DNA of 51,190 nt from Gordonia sp. 'Campus' (GTDB lineage Bacteria; Actinomycetota; Actinomycetes; Mycobacteriales; Mycobacteriaceae): contig NZ_JAKOIW010000026.1 of NCBI RefSeq assembly GCF_022206305.1, forward strand, positions 1 through 51,190, read 5' to 3'. Positions 49,904 to 51,190 of this stretch are shown here, piece by piece; the first letter of the stretch is position 1; every line of letters begins with the position of its first letter. The position numbers and the translations under genes are program-made. Under the pieces are notes generated by a model. That model made no database searches and was not told where the DNA came from. It saw only the letters and a program-made list of their open reading frames with translations.

Positions 49904-51076
49904 ATGCCTGACCGGAAACCCACCTCTCGCACCAGGGGCGCCGACCGCAAACGACAACTCGTCGACTCCGCGGCCGCGCTCTTCCTGCAGCGTGGGTATG
50001 CACAGGTCTCGCTCGCCGACATCGCGCGCTCGGCCGGGGTGACCGCGCCGTCGGTGTACCGGCACTTCGACGACAAGCAGTCCCTGCTCGCGGCCGCCGT
50101 TCTGGCCGGTGTCGACGACCTCGAGTCCTGCACCGACCGGGCGCTGGCCGACGGCGCCGACGCCAACTCGCTGATCTCGACGGTCTGCGACCTGGCCGTG
50201 CAGCGCCCCCAGGCCGCGTCGTTGTGGCGGTGGACCAGCAACTACCTCACCACCGAGCAGAACAAACTGGTCGCGGTTCGTACTCGCGAGGTCATCGGCC
50301 ACTGGGCGTCGGCGCTCGCGGCCCGTCGGACGGATCTCTCCGAGCGCGAAGCCGTGCAGTTGGCGTGGGCGGTACTGAGCGTCAGCGGCAGCCTCACCGT
50401 GCATCACACCCGAATGTCCGGCGCGCGTGCGCGCGACGAGATCGAGAAGCTCATCCGACGGATTCTCACGCTGAGCCCCGCTGCGGCACCGCCGTTCGCG
50501 ACCTCGCCGACGGTCACCTCCGTGCCGGGTTCGCGTCGCGACGAGATCCTCGACGCAGCCGCCGAACTCTTCGCCGACCGCGGTTACACCGACGTCGGTG
50601 TGGACGAGATCGGTGGAGCCGTCGGCATCGCGGGTCCCAGTGTCTACAAACACTTCCCGTCGAAGCTCGCCATCCTCGTCGCGATCGGCCAGCGCAGCGG
50701 CGCCCGCCTGGAGGCGGGGGTGATGGCCGTCTACGGCGCGACGTCTGATCCGGCGAAACTTCTTGCCGGTATGGTCGATTCCTACGTCGAGACCATCACC
50801 AGCACCCCGGATCTGTCGGTGAGCTTCAACAACTCCCCCGCGCTCGCCGGCCAAGCCAGCGCCACCGACCTCGTCGACGTCCAGCGGCGCTACGTGGCGC
50901 GCTGGGTGGATCTGCTCATGCAGGTCGACCCGGAGATCAAGCGCGATCAGGGCGCGGTCGCCGTGCACGCGGCACTCTCGATCGTCAACGACGCCGTGCG
51001 CATGCGACGCGGCTCGGAGAGCCCGCAGTTCGCCGCGCGGATGGCCTACCTCATGAAGGGCGTGCTCGCGCTCTGA
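49904..51076 (+). CDS. Tandem-domain TetR/AcrR-family regulator
   Basis: Regulator of 390 residues made of two complete TetR units in one chain. HTH 1 lies at about 20-65 (LADIARSAGVTAPSVYRHFDDKQ) and HTH 2 at about 215-260 (VDEIGGAVGIAGPSVYKHFPSKL), each followed by its own helical ligand domain. A single chain could thus act as an intramolecular dimer. It diverges from fadA and likely controls beta-oxidation genes; the ligand may be an acyl-CoA by analogy with other actinobacterial TetR regulators. ATG 49904 is preferred because the residues before it are outside the family. Confidence 0.9.
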   Translation: MPDRKPTSRTRGADRKRQLVDSAAALFLQRGYAQVSLADIARSAGVTAPSVYRHFDDKQSLLAAAVLAGVDDLESCTDRALADGADANSLISTVCDLAVQRPQAASLWRWTSNYLTTEQNKLVAVRTREVIGHWASALAARRTDLSEREAVQLAWAVLSVSGSLTVHHTRMSGARARDEIEKLIRRILTLSPAAAPPFATSPTVTSVPGSRRDEILDAAAELFADRGYTDVGVDEIGGAVGIAGPSVYKHFPSKLAILVAIGQRSGARLEAGVMAVYGATSDPAKLLAGMVDSYVETITSTPDLSVSFNNSPALAGQASATDLVDVQRRYVARWVDLLMQVDPEIKRDQGAVAVHAALSIVNDAVRMRRGSESPQFAARMAYLMKGVLAL

Positions 51077-51134
51077 TCAGCCGTGGTGTGGGAATGTCGG
51101 GTCGACCAAGGCCGACATAGGCAACACTTGGGTC

Positions 51135-51190
51135 ATGCATGCGAGCCGCCCGACTCCCGAGTCCCCCGACGCCGACTCCGACCCCAACCC
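51135..51190 (+). CDS. Start of a further gene (truncated by the window)
   Basis: An ATG at 51135 opens a frame that stays open to the window end and encodes a hydrophilic, Pro/Asp/Ser-rich N-terminus (HASRPTPESPDADSD). Nineteen residues are too few to name it. A second ATG lies four bases later in another frame. Confidence 0.4.
   Translation, partial: MHASRPTPESPDADSDPN

Overview
The window is high-GC, densely packed DNA from an actinomycete of the Mycobacteriales, most likely Gordonia or a close relative. The support is the gene families (a MacRS-like two-component pair, NDMA-dependent alcohol dehydrogenase, an R2lox protein, MMPL transporters, a fadA-fadB pair of mycobacterial layout), the codon use, the many ATGA/GTGA stop-start overlaps, and a perfect KstR-type steroid-regulon box. 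No rRNA, intact tRNA, prophage, IS element or CRISPR array is visible.

Layout. 1-7.3 kb: tail of a proline-rich protein, then a minus-strand operon (AI-2E transporter, sensor kinase, LuxR response regulator), a flippase-like membrane protein, a DUF3054 protein and a lipoprotein PBP homologue whose catalytic motifs are degenerate. 7.5-12.9 kb: a pirin, then a GntR regulator followed by an overlapping operon for uptake and hydrolysis of a nitrogenous ring (NCS2 permease, barbiturase/cyanuric acid hydrolase family enzyme, biuret-hydrolase-like cysteine hydrolase, alpha/beta hydrolase), with two GTATAC-centred operators in front. 12.9-23.8 kb: a sterol-desaturase-family protein with its FadR-type regulator, a PNPOx-like protein, a flavin disulfide reductase homologue, an M13 peptidase coupled to a K+ channel, an NDMA-type alcohol dehydrogenase, an MMPL transporter and R2lox. 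23.9-29.3 kb: a five-gene Dpp/Nik-type ABC importer diverging from an ArsR regulator with a His-rich tail, which suggests metal uptake.

29.3-43.7 kb: a KstR-box-controlled meta-cleavage-type hydrolase, a MarR regulator, an intergenic region loaded with three palindromes, and a 15-gene catabolic cluster. The cluster encodes a Rieske oxygenase with a VanB-type reductase, a type I extradiol dioxygenase with all expected active-site residues, an alpha/beta hydrolase, two SDRs, an aldehyde dehydrogenase, a ThDP enzyme, two RidA proteins, a cupin, three small proteins and an AAHS-type aromatic-acid transporter. Together these would import an aromatic acid, hydroxylate or demethylate it, cleave the ring and process the product; the RidA proteins hint at an amino or N-heteroaromatic substrate. 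I cannot match this gene set to a named pathway, and it is the best candidate for an undescribed system.

43.7-51.2 kb: a remnant zone with a truncated AbiEi-like gene and a large inverted repeat, a short slipin, a full AbiEi/DUF559-like gene bracketed by two copies of a fixed-length 59-bp palindromic repeat (a third copy lies at 704-762), the fadA-fadB beta-oxidation operon, a double-domain TetR regulator and the start of one more gene. Three unrelated genes also carry 15-bp in-frame tandem repeats at their ends.
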